From Brumicola pallidula DSM 14239 = ACAM 615 (GTDB lineage Bacteria > Pseudomonadota > Gammaproteobacteria > Enterobacterales > Alteromonadaceae): a stretch of 64,000 bases of DNA. Each line of letters opens with the position of its first letter. The first letter of the stretch is position 1. Below are positions 45,901-54,159 of the stretch, piece by piece. The position numbers and the translations under genes were made by a program. The notes under the pieces were generated by a model, which worked only from the letters and a program-made list of their open reading frames with translations, searched no databases and was not told the DNA's origin. The stretch covers positions 124,001-188,000 of the forward strand of contig NZ_AUAV01000011.1 in NCBI RefSeq assembly GCF_000428905.1, in the 5' to 3' direction.

Positions 45901-46950
45901 AAAGCGATTGCCATTAATAAAATCGCCCATTTCTGGCGGCATAGTTAACACTTGCAGTAAATCGACACTCTCATCCTCAACGCTCTCATCCTCAACGCTC
46001 TCATCCTCAACGCTCTCATCCTGAACGCTCTCATCCTCGACTCTATCATCTCCGACACTTTCATCCTCTGCATTCTCATTCTCTAAACAGCCAGCACCTT
46101 GTTGCGATGATTGTTTTGTTATAGTTGCAGTAATATCCGCGCTCTCATTGAGGGCTATGTAAGTTAATAACGTTTCAAACCAAGCCATGATCAAATGCCA
46201 CTCTTGTGTGCGTTTGCATTCATCCTTATGGCCGACAACGGCTGCCTCAAAAAGCACAGTTTGGTTTTGTTGTAAGTGCTTAAACAACTGTTTAATAAAA
46301 TCAACTTGCTCATGCAGTTGACGTGCTAAGTTTGCATTTTCATCTGTCTGCACTTGAGCCATTGTCACCTGAGTCAATGCTAGATCTGAAGAAATTGCTG
46401 ACCTGAATTCGTTAAAGAAATTATCAGGGATGTGCCAATTCTTTGCTGATAACAACGCAAAACTGGCTTTATTTTTGGTCGCTACTCTTAAATAGTCTTG
46501 CACACCTTGCAACAGTAGTTCTGTTGAATCGGTGACTAACTCCAATTCTAAATCGGCTTTTAGTGAGACCGCAAATTGCTTCAATACACGTTGACAAAAA
46601 CCATGTATAGTAAAAATAGAGGCTTCATCGAGTGATAAAAGTGCTGCCGTTAGCAAAGCATCCCCCTCTTCAAGGCCCACTCTACTGATTAGCGTTTGTG
46701 TGAAATCAGATTGCTTGTCGGCATACCATTCATCGTGTATTTCCAGCAAAAATGCGGCGACTCGGCCCTTTATTTCCTCAGTGGCTGCTCGCGTATATGT
46801 CATCACTAAGATTTCTTGCACTGACAACCTTTTTTCAAGGATTAACCGAGCATACAGACGCGTGATATTAAAGGTTTTACCTGTCCCTGCACTCGCTTCT
46901 ATTAAATGGCGACTGTGTAATTCAAGGTTAAGAGGATCAAGTTGCAACAT
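42982..46950 (-). CDS. recB: Exodeoxyribonuclease V subunit beta RecB
   Basis: RecB is the 3'-5' helicase and the nuclease of RecBCD, which resects double-strand breaks up to Chi sites. The 1322-residue protein has Walker A EASAGTGKTFNITRLYARL near residue 17, VDEFQDTDRHQYQIL near residue 450, KQAIYGFRGGDIF, and the C-terminal nuclease motif GFIDLIFEHDGKYYVADYKS. It exceeds E. coli RecB (1180), partly through an acidic insert at about residues 290-328 made of VEDES repeats. GAGGACA precedes the ATG, which is three bases after the recC stop. Confidence 0.97.
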   Translation of the reverse strand: MLQLDPLNLELHSRHLIEASAGTGKTFNITRLYARLILEKRLSVQEILVMTYTRAATEEIKGRVAAFLLEIHDEWYADKQSDFTQTLISRVGLEEGDALLTAALLSLDEASIFTIHGFCQRVLKQFAVSLKADLELELVTDSTELLLQGVQDYLRVATKNKASFALLSAKNWHIPDNFFNEFRSAISSDLALTQVTMAQVQTDENANLARQLHEQVDFIKQLFKHLQQNQTVLFEAAVVGHKDECKRTQEWHLIMAWFETLLTYIALNESADITATITKQSSQQGAGCLENENAEDESVGDDRVEDESVQDESVEDESVEDESVEDESVDLLQVLTMPPEMGDFINGNRFRSSPEAKAMLEPLKALRSEIKRWLEQSTKQLERNAQLTAVLGVVKEGVYAIRERVEMAKKKAHVVLFDDLISVFSNALQSQDVNLLDSIRRQFPVALVDEFQDTDRHQYQILDKLYPKADKNSLLLMIGDPKQAIYGFRGGDIFVYLAAKQDADHVWLMDTNWRSSAQMVTGYNRLFYGHSLLQEQSRPVFGFDIDYEVIKSTPFSKAASSPLFDPLASRTAMTYMLSSDGAETSIGNNNTKRKKVELEQQVLDWSSLEIMRLLGDAKIGDNKVVPADIAVLVKDRIEATLVKNSLDAVGLKSVYLSDKTPLFSSPQATELYRVLDAILHSTNRSTLVAGANSSLLSGVIANHMSPKDQQKTLLELHSDLMHPEWEKLVVSCFEFKAKWAQLGIFSLLLTLIKENYEPQTSPERSLTNMMHLAEAMAKNAVLNKLPEQQLAWLSHQIFDHVADEEVQLRLESDANLIKIVTQHGSKGLEYPIVFVPFGNKYKDPRRRKTSTIQHFKYQDMQSAQSIYQLGATHASLNEYAKQEHAEKMRLMYVAVTRAEYRCYLGVVNDISNSESALNSALGIPNESLNDCKSEDPAHSKIMNWLTTHVFETNDAASVNGALHSNSSAVNVDIPPVMSSAYQADDEIIVPAFVDAKLAKRSAWIISSFSNLSRFHKSDNNSYYDVASPNQISLHAIETASEHKIVSIETRTDELLDQASAQTSQNISENSLVIRYQIEKGADTGNLLHDILEQVDFHSPDWESASIVALSKYKVLQEKELVALFEWLDSCLKTPLINDFCLADLTVKHTLREAEFYFPMPHLKVRHVAKVLQQYRQHLRKSRGLSALSISMADIPELSGMMHGFIDLIFEHDGKYYVADYKSTHMGDSPRHYSTEKLHENNQQHLYDLQYLLYSLALHKYLKQQLGDYSFETHFGGVFYLYLRGMSPDSQFDGGSSGVFFDKVDKQYIDLLENLFKPTKEEA
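45968..46072 (-). repeat. In-frame 15-base tandem repeat in recB (VEDES)
   Basis: Seven adjacent 15-base units are visible on the plus strand as CTCTCATCCTCAACG: three perfect copies, then four with increasing substitutions. On the coding strand they give a chain of VEDES/VQDES pentapeptides, a strongly acidic linker in the RecB helicase region. Confidence 0.92.
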
Positions 46951-46953
46951 AAA

Positions 46954-49900
46954 TTATGTCCTCGCCTTTTTGGCACTTCTAGTGACCATGTGTTTTTTTA
47001 AAGGCTGATAGATAGATAACAGGTCGCGTATAGTTTGTTTATCTTTTTCAACATAATGAGGAAAATAATGCGTAAAATATTTATCAATCACAAACTGTGA
47101 AGGAAAATTGCCTGCATCGAAAAACGTTGACCATCTATTTGCGATTTCAGGGTGTTGGTAATAATTGTCAGTGCCTGCAGTGTCAGGTATAAAATCAGGA
47201 TCTGATTTTATACCTGACATTAATTTGTCCGCAAGGTCAGGCGAAATGAGCAGAGGACTTGCATTGCCACGATTAAAAACATCTAGCAAAGTAGACAAAT
47301 ATGCGCTTGCCTCCTCTTGTTCGATAAAGGTAAATTGTTCTGTTTTTATTGACACTACTTTCGACTGTGGGTTTTTGATAATACAAATTGTATAACTGCT
47401 TAAGTTGAGCCCAGCAACGTCGATTTGGTTAGCCAATTTGTTGCTAGATGAACTAATCGGCTGAGCAAATGCGCACACAATAAGATGCTTGATCCATGTA
47501 CCGATAAGATGGCGAGTACTATTACCAGTTAGGCTATAGTCGACTGCACCGCCCAAATTTGATAAATCAAAATGGAAATCAATCAACGCATTTGAAATAC
47601 TCAATTGCCCACTGAGTACTTCCTCTGATACATACTTAGACAACTCCTTAACCAGTTTTTGGCTGTGCTCGGCGTTTTCATCAATGAGTACCTCCGAATT
47701 AGGATAATCAGGAAACTTGCCTGATAACATCAAGCTGGTTTTCATTGTATTCAAAACGTCTTGTTTTTGTTCCTGTGGGAAACCAAATTTCTCGCATTCC
47801 AGCAAACAGTCAATATAATCAGACTTCATTAAATAAACATCCAGTCCATTTTCAATGAAGGGTTCAGTATCAGATAATCTTGATTCAATATCATCCAGCC
47901 AAAGGCCTTGGCTATTATTTGCAAAAAACTCGACAGGCTTTTTGAAAAATCTCACCAAATCAGCCAGTCTCACTTTTTGTTTGACGGCTAGTTTGGAGTA
48001 TAGTTTGGCGGCTAATAGAGGGCTTTTACTTACAATCAACTCCCCTTGGTCAGGCTCATCCATAGTTGCCTGTATTGTTGACACGTCTTGATCATGCTTT
48101 ACCTGCTGGACTGGATCAGCAGGTAAAGCATGCACGATCGCCGGCAGCGCATTATCTGCTGAATGCAAGCTGGCCATCAATCTATACCAACCCTTATCAA
48201 AGTTTTGTTGTGCTTGTTGTGCTTGTTGTGCTTGTTGTGCTTGTTGTGACAAATGTTGACTGCTACTTTGTTGTGACAAAAAACCATTAATACTGAACGG
48301 ATGCAACGGCTGCTGGCTGACTTGATCAAATTGATGGTATTTTTTTAAGTAAACTAAAAATTCACTTAATACCAAACTGGGCTCTCTGTTTTTGTTATCT
48401 CGTATCCCTTTGCCTTGGTAGCTAAGATATAAAGCGTTGCGCGCTGACAAGATGGCTTCTAAAAACAAATATCTGTCGTCGCCTCTGCGTGATCTATCAC
48501 CAATTTGACGCCCTAAATGATTAACCAAATCCATATCGACAAAGGTCGATTGCCGAGGGAATTCACCATCGTTCAAACCTAAAACCGCAATAATTTTAAA
48601 CGGTATACTGCGCATTGGCATCATCGAACAAAAAGTCACTTGCCCGGTCATGAACTGATTTTGACTATCCGGCGAGGTAAATGCGTTTTGCAGGGCTTGA
48701 CGAAGTGTTTGGTAACTCCACTTTCTATCTGGCGGGGCAACATTATCTGTCTCTATATCGACAGTTGCAGAGACCTCTAGGTTATCAAAAAATGACATTT
48801 GGTAGTGTTCAAAAAATTGACCCAATGTTGTTGTAATGGTTTGCGAAGCGTATTGCTCGACAGTGCTGGCATCAAATAAATTATCTCTCATCGCAAAGAG
48901 AAACACTTTCCATTCATCCATAGTACGCGAACGTTTAATGGAATCACCATAGCTAGCCAACTTCTCCAGTAAATGCAGCAATTTACCAAAGGTGACGCCC
49001 AACTGCCCCTCAACTTCATTTAAAGCTAATAATTTATCATCAATTAAGAGGTCAGTGTCTGCATGGCTAAACCCCTCTAACAATCGACTCATTCCCCAGT
49101 GCCAAGTAAATACGTCATTGGCTTTATCAATGCCCAATATGGACGATTTATGCTCAGCATCCAAGCCCCAATGAATGTTCGACTGTTGCACCCAATAAGC
49201 AAAAAGATCGAGTTCTGATGTGTTGATATCATATTTTTGCATCACCGCTGGAAGATGCACAAAGCTCAAAAACTCAGTCACACTAAAGCGGCTATCAGGC
49301 AACGACATCAACTGCATAAACGCAGCAACCAATGGATCTGCATCCAATGGATTGCGATCAGCAATCGAACACGGAATACGTTGTTTATCAACGTTATTAA
49401 GCTCAGTGATACTTTTACCAAATACCGCCTCGATATAAGGTGAATAGTTTTCAATTGCGGGACACATAACGATCACATCGCGCGGGCTAAGGTTATCGTC
49501 TTTACTAAACTGCTGTAACAAATAATTATGCAACACTTGCACTTCTCGCAGTGCGCTGTGACATGAACGCACGACCAAAGAATGATCCGGCAAGGCCTTG
49601 AACGACGTTGTTACGTCCACCGATTGAGACATTTCAGCAGCCTCGCCTTGTAAAATATCGCGTTGAATTTTATGTAATAAGGTCGGCGTTGAATGTTGCT
49701 GTGGATAATCCGCATCAAATGCACTTATTTCATAGTGCGAAGATTGCGATAGTAAATTAAATAGATCTTTACCTTGCTGTCCCAAGTTTCTCAACAATGG
49801 GTTAATCGCTTGTTGTTCAACCCAAGCATCAATTTTGCCTTGTTGCAGTTGCTTTGCCAACGTTCTGTCTGATACTGCATCGCCCCAGTAATCTACGCAC

Positions 49901-50682
49901 GGGTTCAAGTGAAAGAAGTGAATTTGGGTGTACTGCGCTATTTGATTAAAAAATGCGAGCGTTTGCGGTGCCATTGTGTTTATCGCGAAAAAATAAACTT
50001 CGCTGGGCAACAGATGGCTTTTCTTGTCTAGTTGTTCTAACGCTAATAGCTGAAGTCTAACAGGGTGATTTGGCTCTTCTTTTGCCAGTTCGCGCCAAAT
50101 CCAGCGCTGCCAAGCTTCGTGTTTCAGGGCAACTGTATTTTGCTGTTGCCAACTAACACCTTCTTGACTACTGCGACCTTTGGATTGGGAAGATGTTAAT
50201 ACTGACTCCCCCTTTTCCCATGCAAGCAGCCAATTCGGCCTAAACATGAGATATTGCTCGAGTGTGTCGGCAATCAATCGACTGATATTGACTCGCTTAT
50301 ACTCTGCTGTTGTGCTGCTTTCTTGTTGCCAATAGTCAATCAGTGACGCTTCAAAATTTTGCTGCTTAAATGCATCTGAACTCAGTAACCTTTCAATACG
50401 CCACAGCATAACCTCGCGCTTATATGTAGATTGCATTGGCACTTTGTCATGACCAAGAATGTCGCGACAAAGTTGCCACACAAAACGCGTTGGCATCGGG
50501 TAGTTGATATTCATTGCAATACCCGCGTGCTCAGCCAACTGTAAATTGAGCCAATGCTGCATACCCGTGCTTTCGACTAACACTGTTTTAGCTTGCAAAA
50601 TAGCTTGTTCGCTATTGCTCATAACGGCCTGCAGCAAATAACTTAAATGCTCTAATTTGTTTGAAGGATAGAGTGTTAGCAA
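46954..50682 (-). CDS. recC: Exodeoxyribonuclease V subunit gamma RecC (TTG start)
   Basis: RecC is the inactive helicase-like subunit that reads Chi and splits the DNA strands. The 1242-residue protein opens LTLYPSNKLEHLSYLL, aligning with E. coli RecC MLRVYHSNRLDVLE, and contains STGMQHWLNLQLAEHAGIA and MRSIPFKIIAVLGLNDGEFP. The start codon at this position is TTG; the next ATG is 20 codons in and would remove the conserved first strand. It is about 120 residues longer than E. coli RecC, with a Gln/Ala repeat near residues 811-826 and a palindrome-coded stretch near residues 1154-1167. It leads the recC-recB-recD operon. Confidence 0.95.
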   Translation of the reverse strand: MLTLYPSNKLEHLSYLLQAVMSNSEQAILQAKTVLVESTGMQHWLNLQLAEHAGIAMNINYPMPTRFVWQLCRDILGHDKVPMQSTYKREVMLWRIERLLSSDAFKQQNFEASLIDYWQQESSTTAEYKRVNISRLIADTLEQYLMFRPNWLLAWEKGESVLTSSQSKGRSSQEGVSWQQQNTVALKHEAWQRWIWRELAKEEPNHPVRLQLLALEQLDKKSHLLPSEVYFFAINTMAPQTLAFFNQIAQYTQIHFFHLNPCVDYWGDAVSDRTLAKQLQQGKIDAWVEQQAINPLLRNLGQQGKDLFNLLSQSSHYEISAFDADYPQQHSTPTLLHKIQRDILQGEAAEMSQSVDVTTSFKALPDHSLVVRSCHSALREVQVLHNYLLQQFSKDDNLSPRDVIVMCPAIENYSPYIEAVFGKSITELNNVDKQRIPCSIADRNPLDADPLVAAFMQLMSLPDSRFSVTEFLSFVHLPAVMQKYDINTSELDLFAYWVQQSNIHWGLDAEHKSSILGIDKANDVFTWHWGMSRLLEGFSHADTDLLIDDKLLALNEVEGQLGVTFGKLLHLLEKLASYGDSIKRSRTMDEWKVFLFAMRDNLFDASTVEQYASQTITTTLGQFFEHYQMSFFDNLEVSATVDIETDNVAPPDRKWSYQTLRQALQNAFTSPDSQNQFMTGQVTFCSMMPMRSIPFKIIAVLGLNDGEFPRQSTFVDMDLVNHLGRQIGDRSRRGDDRYLFLEAILSARNALYLSYQGKGIRDNKNREPSLVLSEFLVYLKKYHQFDQVSQQPLHPFSINGFLSQQSSSQHLSQQAQQAQQAQQAQQNFDKGWYRLMASLHSADNALPAIVHALPADPVQQVKHDQDVSTIQATMDEPDQGELIVSKSPLLAAKLYSKLAVKQKVRLADLVRFFKKPVEFFANNSQGLWLDDIESRLSDTEPFIENGLDVYLMKSDYIDCLLECEKFGFPQEQKQDVLNTMKTSLMLSGKFPDYPNSEVLIDENAEHSQKLVKELSKYVSEEVLSGQLSISNALIDFHFDLSNLGGAVDYSLTGNSTRHLIGTWIKHLIVCAFAQPISSSSNKLANQIDVAGLNLSSYTICIIKNPQSKVVSIKTEQFTFIEQEEASAYLSTLLDVFNRGNASPLLISPDLADKLMSGIKSDPDFIPDTAGTDNYYQHPEIANRWSTFFDAGNFPSQFVIDKYFTHYFPHYVEKDKQTIRDLLSIYQPLKKHMVTRSAKKART
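47181..47219. repeat. Perfect 18-base inverted repeat inside recC
   Basis: TGTCAGGTATAAAATCAG (47181-47198), loop GAT, and the exact complement (47202-47219). It encodes MSGIKSDPDFIPDT near the RecC C-terminus. Confidence 0.95.
48205..48249 (-). repeat. In-frame 9-base tandem repeat in recC (AQQ)
   Basis: TTGTTGTGC is repeated four times exactly and a fifth time with one change on the plus strand, giving an (Ala-Gln-Gln) tract in RecC. It is a low-complexity surface loop by inference. Confidence 0.92.
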
Positions 50683-50786
50683 GGCTAATTGTTCTTATTA
50701 TTGTTCAACAGAAGGTGCTTATACTATGACATGAATAAGCAATTCTTAACACTAGGATGTGATAAATATCGCTATCAAAAACGCAG

Positions 50787-50823
50787 AAAAAGCTCGGTGG
50801 ACAAAGGACTATGTCTACCGAGC
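50787..50823 (-). terminator. Terminator-like hairpin upstream of recC
   Basis: On the minus strand GCTCGGTAGACA-TAGTCCTT-TGTCCACCGAGC, one mismatch in twelve, is followed by TTTTTCTGCG. No minus-strand gene lies upstream of it, so it would terminate a short untranslated transcript or attenuate the recC leader. Confidence 0.55.
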
Positions 50824-51036
50824 AAAAGGTGTTCCATGCCAACGCACCACACAAATAATGCAAAGGATGTTAAATGAACACACACAACACACAAGTACAT
50901 GCAAAATCGTTGCCAATTTATTTTATTTAATAAAATCATAAACATAAAATAATTACATCTTATAATCATTACCTTAATGATGCCTTAAAGTGCATAAATA
51001 TTGTTTTATGCACTGTATTAGTGCTGTGTTTGTGCA

Positions 51037-51091
51037 CTGTTTGTGTACTGTTTGTGTACTGTTTGTGTACTGTTTGTGTACTGTTTGTGTA
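51037..51091. repeat. Tandem repeat, 11 bases x 5
   Basis: Five exact copies of CTGTTTGTGTA, preceded by a diverged partial copy (GCTGTGTTTGTGCA). The array lies about 110 bases upstream of the dUTPase start. Confidence 0.93.
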
Positions 51092-51200
51092 CTATTCAGA
51101 TGCAGTATTAAAGTCGGCATGAAACAGCTACAATATCGCCCTATAAATCTGCCGCCCCAACATTGGGTTGTCAACTTAACTAAAATTGAAAGGAAGATTG

Positions 51201-51854
51201 ATGTTAACAAGTACTCAACTTAACACCATGCTAAACCTCCAAGATGGCATGAACAAAAAGGTCAATCCGCAATGGTTAACAGCCGGCTATAGCTATCTAA
51301 GAGCCGCGATGATCGAATCAGTAGAAGCTATTGAGCATCACGGCTGGAAATGGTGGAAGGCACAAAAATTAGATCTTCCACAAGTACAAATGGAGTTAGT
51401 GGATATATGGCACTTCGCCTTGTCTCACTTAATTATTCAGCATGAGGGTGACATCAGCTCGACAGCAAACGCCATTGAAAAAGCACTTTTAGGATCACAC
51501 ACAGACGTCATATTTGATGGTAACAAGATTAATTTTAGCCAAGCGACGCTGGTTGAAAATTTAGAACTCATGGCGGGCTTGTGCGTTGCTAAACGTTTTG
51601 ACGTGGCATTGTTTCTAAAAATTGTGGAACAAGCTGAAATGGATTCAAGTGCCTTGTTTTCACAATATGTTGGTAAAAATATTTTAAACTTCTTTAGGCA
51701 GGACCATGGATATAAAGAAGGCACATATATTAAAATTTGGCACGGTAAAGAAGATAATGAACATTTAGTGGAAGTGTTAGAAGAAACAGACAGTAAGTTA
51801 AGTAACTATGCAGATCGTATTTATCAGCAACTAGAAAAAAGATATCCAAGTTAA
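51201..51854 (+). CDS. dUTP diphosphatase, dimeric all-alpha type
   Basis: The enzyme hydrolyses dUTP to dUMP and keeps uracil out of DNA. The 217-residue protein belongs to the dimeric, MazG-related dUTPase family and not to the trimeric Dut family. Metal and substrate motifs visible are AAMIESVEAIEHHGWKWWK, QMELVDIWHFALSH and GKNILNFFRQDHGYKEGTYI. The start at 51201 (MLTSTQLNTMLNLQDGMN) has AGGAAG upstream; a TTG five codons earlier is rejected. It is divergent from recC. Confidence 0.9.
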   Translation: MLTSTQLNTMLNLQDGMNKKVNPQWLTAGYSYLRAAMIESVEAIEHHGWKWWKAQKLDLPQVQMELVDIWHFALSHLIIQHEGDISSTANAIEKALLGSHTDVIFDGNKINFSQATLVENLELMAGLCVAKRFDVALFLKIVEQAEMDSSALFSQYVGKNILNFFRQDHGYKEGTYIKIWHGKEDNEHLVEVLEETDSKLSNYADRIYQQLEKRYPS

Positions 51855-51870
51855 GTCTTTTGGTCTGCAG

Positions 51871-51906
51871 AAATAAAAATGGCTACTCACATCGTAAGTA
51901 GCCATT
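51871..51906 (-). terminator. Intrinsic terminator of the porin gene
   Basis: On the minus strand AATGGCTACT-(9)-AGTAGCCATT is followed by TTTTATTT, 48 bases after the porin stop codon. Confidence 0.85.
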
Positions 51907-51954
51907 GCGCGACCAAGCATAACGAGTTCGAAAATCCGCTAGCTACGTAACACC

Positions 51955-53094
51955 TTAAAAAACGTAGTTAACGGCGAATCGAAGTAGTGAATCTTCTTTA
52001 TCATTAATATCGTTGGTTCTTTTTACAATATCTGCTTTTAAAGCAACATTGGTATCTAAGTCATATCTAACACCAACAGAAATAGTGTTATCTTCTGCCA
52101 CAGCGGGTTGTTGTATAGCAACCACTAGCTGAGTAACACCCGGCTGGAAAGCCGCTGGAAAGCCGCTGATCTCAGATAAAAATTTAGGCCCATTATTTAG
52201 GTCCGACTTTTCATAGGTAATAAAAGGCGTCCATTTACCTGTTCGAATACCCGCAGTTACATAATAATTCACTTCATCAGGATAAAATGAGTCTGATATT
52301 TCTACACCGGTATATTCGGCGGCGACAAACCAATCAAAGACATCATATTCAATGCTGCCACCATAGAAAATACCACTGTCGTCGCTGGCTTGTAATTTAT
52401 CACTCAAACTAGCCGACAGTTGCGATAGTTGTGTAAATGCTGGCTCTAAATCAGGGATATCAAAGTTCACTTTACCTGTTGCGTAAACCCCTCTAAATTT
52501 CCAGTTTTTATAAGCAAAGTCACCAGTAATAGCAACCACGTTATCGATGACTAAAGCAGCACTAGCGCCCGCAAGAGTAAACTCGCTGTCGATGTTACCC
52601 GTCGTAAACTGAAAGCTATATTCTAGATCACCAGTATAACCAGAATAGTCAAACCTGACGCCATCAATGTTATTGAAAGGAACTCCGTAAACTGACTGCG
52701 GAGCTACGACCCAATGGTAAGAATATCCGACATCCAAAGATGCTGAATATTTAAATAATGGCATCCTTAAACGTCCAGCAGAAACACTCGTATTATCAGA
52801 AGTTTGATAGGTAATGTATGCCCATTCAAAGTCTGCAGAATAATCATTACTTCCGCGAGCGACCAATTGCCCCGTTGCCGTCATTTTGTCGTTTATATCG
52901 CCACTTACCTGAATAGCAAACAAACTCTGAGAAGCAAAGCCGATATTGTCGTCATAATCGTACAAACTATCTTCGCTACTGGTGATACCACCAGTCAAAT
53001 TTGCGAATCCATTAATGCGTATATCAGCTTGGGCCTGAAAAGTAGCTAATACTGCAACCGCAATTACGGATAAATTCTTGTTTAATTTAATCAT
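51955..53094 (-). CDS. Outer-membrane porin-like beta-barrel protein
   Basis: From the ATG at 53094 (MIKLNKNLSVIAVAVLATFQ, AAGGAG six bases upstream) the protein has 379 residues with a signal peptide cleaved near AQA. The mature protein begins DIRINGFANLTGGITSSEDS, typical of gram-negative porins, and ends in a C-terminal aromatic strand LLRFAVNYVF that fits insertion by the BAM complex. Alternating amphipathic strands run throughout. It lies 10 bases after two small PstS-like protein genes on the same strand, so it may take up an anion such as phosphate; substrate is inferred only from neighbours. Confidence 0.85.
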   Translation of the reverse strand: MIKLNKNLSVIAVAVLATFQAQADIRINGFANLTGGITSSEDSLYDYDDNIGFASQSLFAIQVSGDINDKMTATGQLVARGSNDYSADFEWAYITYQTSDNTSVSAGRLRMPLFKYSASLDVGYSYHWVVAPQSVYGVPFNNIDGVRFDYSGYTGDLEYSFQFTTGNIDSEFTLAGASAALVIDNVVAITGDFAYKNWKFRGVYATGKVNFDIPDLEPAFTQLSQLSASLSDKLQASDDSGIFYGGSIEYDVFDWFVAAEYTGVEISDSFYPDEVNYYVTAGIRTGKWTPFITYEKSDLNNGPKFLSEISGFPAAFQPGVTQLVVAIQQPAVAEDNTISVGVRYDLDTNVALKADIVKRTNDINDKEDSLLRFAVNYVF

Positions 53095-53104
53095 ATTCAT
53101 CTCC

Positions 53105-53515
53105 TTACATTTCGACGATTTTGACAGCATCGGTCACTGATGCTTTATTGATATAACCGATCACACTAGGATTTCTTGATACTAAATCAATCACTTCAGC
53201 GTCAGTGGCTACTTCTTTCGGCGGAATGCCTTTACCTGTAAAAACCAGCTTCGACCAATATGCTGATACTTGGCTTGAGCTTCTACCAAGAACCTCTTGG
53301 TCAAAATTTTGTCTTATTTCCGTTGCGGCAGCTTGATTGACAGCAATAGTTTCGTTGCCATCAGCAAATTTCTTGTCTTTACCTAAAAATATACGTTGCA
53401 CAGTTTTTGAGTCCAGCGCATTCGCGTTAGCAGGATTTACAACTACCACAAGCTCTGCAAGCACAGAGCTTGTTGCACATAACAAGGTTGCCGTTAAGAG
53501 CATTTTCTTCAACAT
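53105..53515 (-). CDS. Small PstS-like periplasmic protein (copy 2)
   Basis: The 136-residue protein has a signal peptide (MLKKMLLTATLLCATSSVLA) and a single PBP-like lobe: VVVVNPANANALDSKTVQRI, FLGKDKKFADGN, LGRSSSQVSAYWSKLVFTGK and SVIGYINKASV. This is the phosphate substrate-binding-like domain at about half the length of PstS (around 320), so it is not a classical transport receptor by itself. It is paralogous to the next upstream gene and 10 bases from the porin gene. Confidence 0.85.
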   Translation of the reverse strand: MLKKMLLTATLLCATSSVLAELVVVVNPANANALDSKTVQRIFLGKDKKFADGNETIAVNQAAATEIRQNFDQEVLGRSSSQVSAYWSKLVFTGKGIPPKEVATDAEVIDLVSRNPSVIGYINKASVTDAVKIVEM

Positions 53516-53545
53516 CGTTGATTTTCCTATTTGACAGCTTTTTTA

Positions 53546-53610
53546 AAGGCCGTATTTAAAGGCCGTATTTAAGGGCCGTATTTAAAGGGTGTGTTTAAAG
53601 GGTTGTATTT
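53546..53610. repeat. Tandem repeat, 13 bases x 5
   Basis: Five adjacent copies of AAAGGCCGTATTT, the last two degenerate (AAAGGGTGTGTTT, AAAGGGTTGTATT), between the two PstS-like genes. Confidence 0.88.
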
Positions 53611-53645
53611 AATAACTTAACTATGATTAATAACGTTTGATTCAC

Positions 53646-54065
53646 TTATTTACTAATAACTACCTTAACTGCAGCTGTAACCGACGTGCTATCTATATAG
53701 CCAATAGCATTGATATCAGCTTCAACTGCAGCCAATACATCGGCTTCATTTTCAACTTCTTTAGGCGGTACGCCTTTTCCAGTGAATACCAGTTTTGACC
53801 AGTAAGCAGATACTTGGCTAGAACTTCTACCCAAAATTTGCTCGTCAAAAACACCGCGACCCACATTGTTAGTCGCTAAGTTAATCGGAACTGCAATGTC
53901 ACCGTTACTGAACTTTTTTTCTTTTCCTAAAAATATTCTCTGTACTACCTTTTCGTCAATTTCAGCAGTGTTTTTCTTATTTACAACAACTGACATCGCC
54001 GCACTTGCAGCAAAAGAATTGCCTAGAAACAGAAGACCCATTAACAAACCTGTTTTTTTTATCAT
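53646..54065 (-). CDS. Small PstS-like periplasmic protein (copy 1)
   Basis: From the ATG at 54065 (MIKKTGLLMGLLFLGNSFAA) the protein has 139 residues, matching its paralogue; upstream in-frame codons add 15 residues without family support. It has a signal peptide and the same half-size PBP-like domain with VVQRIFLGKEKKFSNGD, LGRSSSQVSAYWSKLVFTGK and NAIGYIDSTSV. The stretch from LGRSSSQ to PPKEV is nearly identical in both copies. It is the first gene of the set copy 1, copy 2, porin. Confidence 0.85.
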   Translation of the reverse strand: MIKKTGLLMGLLFLGNSFAASAAMSVVVNKKNTAEIDEKVVQRIFLGKEKKFSNGDIAVPINLATNNVGRGVFDEQILGRSSSQVSAYWSKLVFTGKGVPPKEVENEADVLAAVEADINAIGYIDSTSVTAAVKVVISK

Positions 54066-54159
54066 GTATGTTTCCATTCTTTGTTCAAGCCGGTGAATTG
54101 TACGGAGCAAAAGTAGATTTTTATGTATTATATTAGATACTTAATTATAAATTTAATGT

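Larger units (their letters stand above)
50683..51200. other. Intergenic region between recC and dUTPase
   Basis: This 518-base divergent gap holds a minus-strand hairpin with T-run (50787-50823), a TATAAT at 50961-50966 on the plus strand, and an 11-base tandem repeat (51037-51091). The short frames here consist of repeat sequence and have no coding support. Confidence 0.55.

Noticed and set aside
50689-50941. Two short plus-strand frames after recC
   Set aside because: They overlap the hairpin at 50792-50823, lack ribosome binding sites and resemble no family.
50990-51223. 77-residue frame rich in VLFVYCLCTVC
   Set aside because: It is a translation of the 11-base tandem repeat and has no start context or family.
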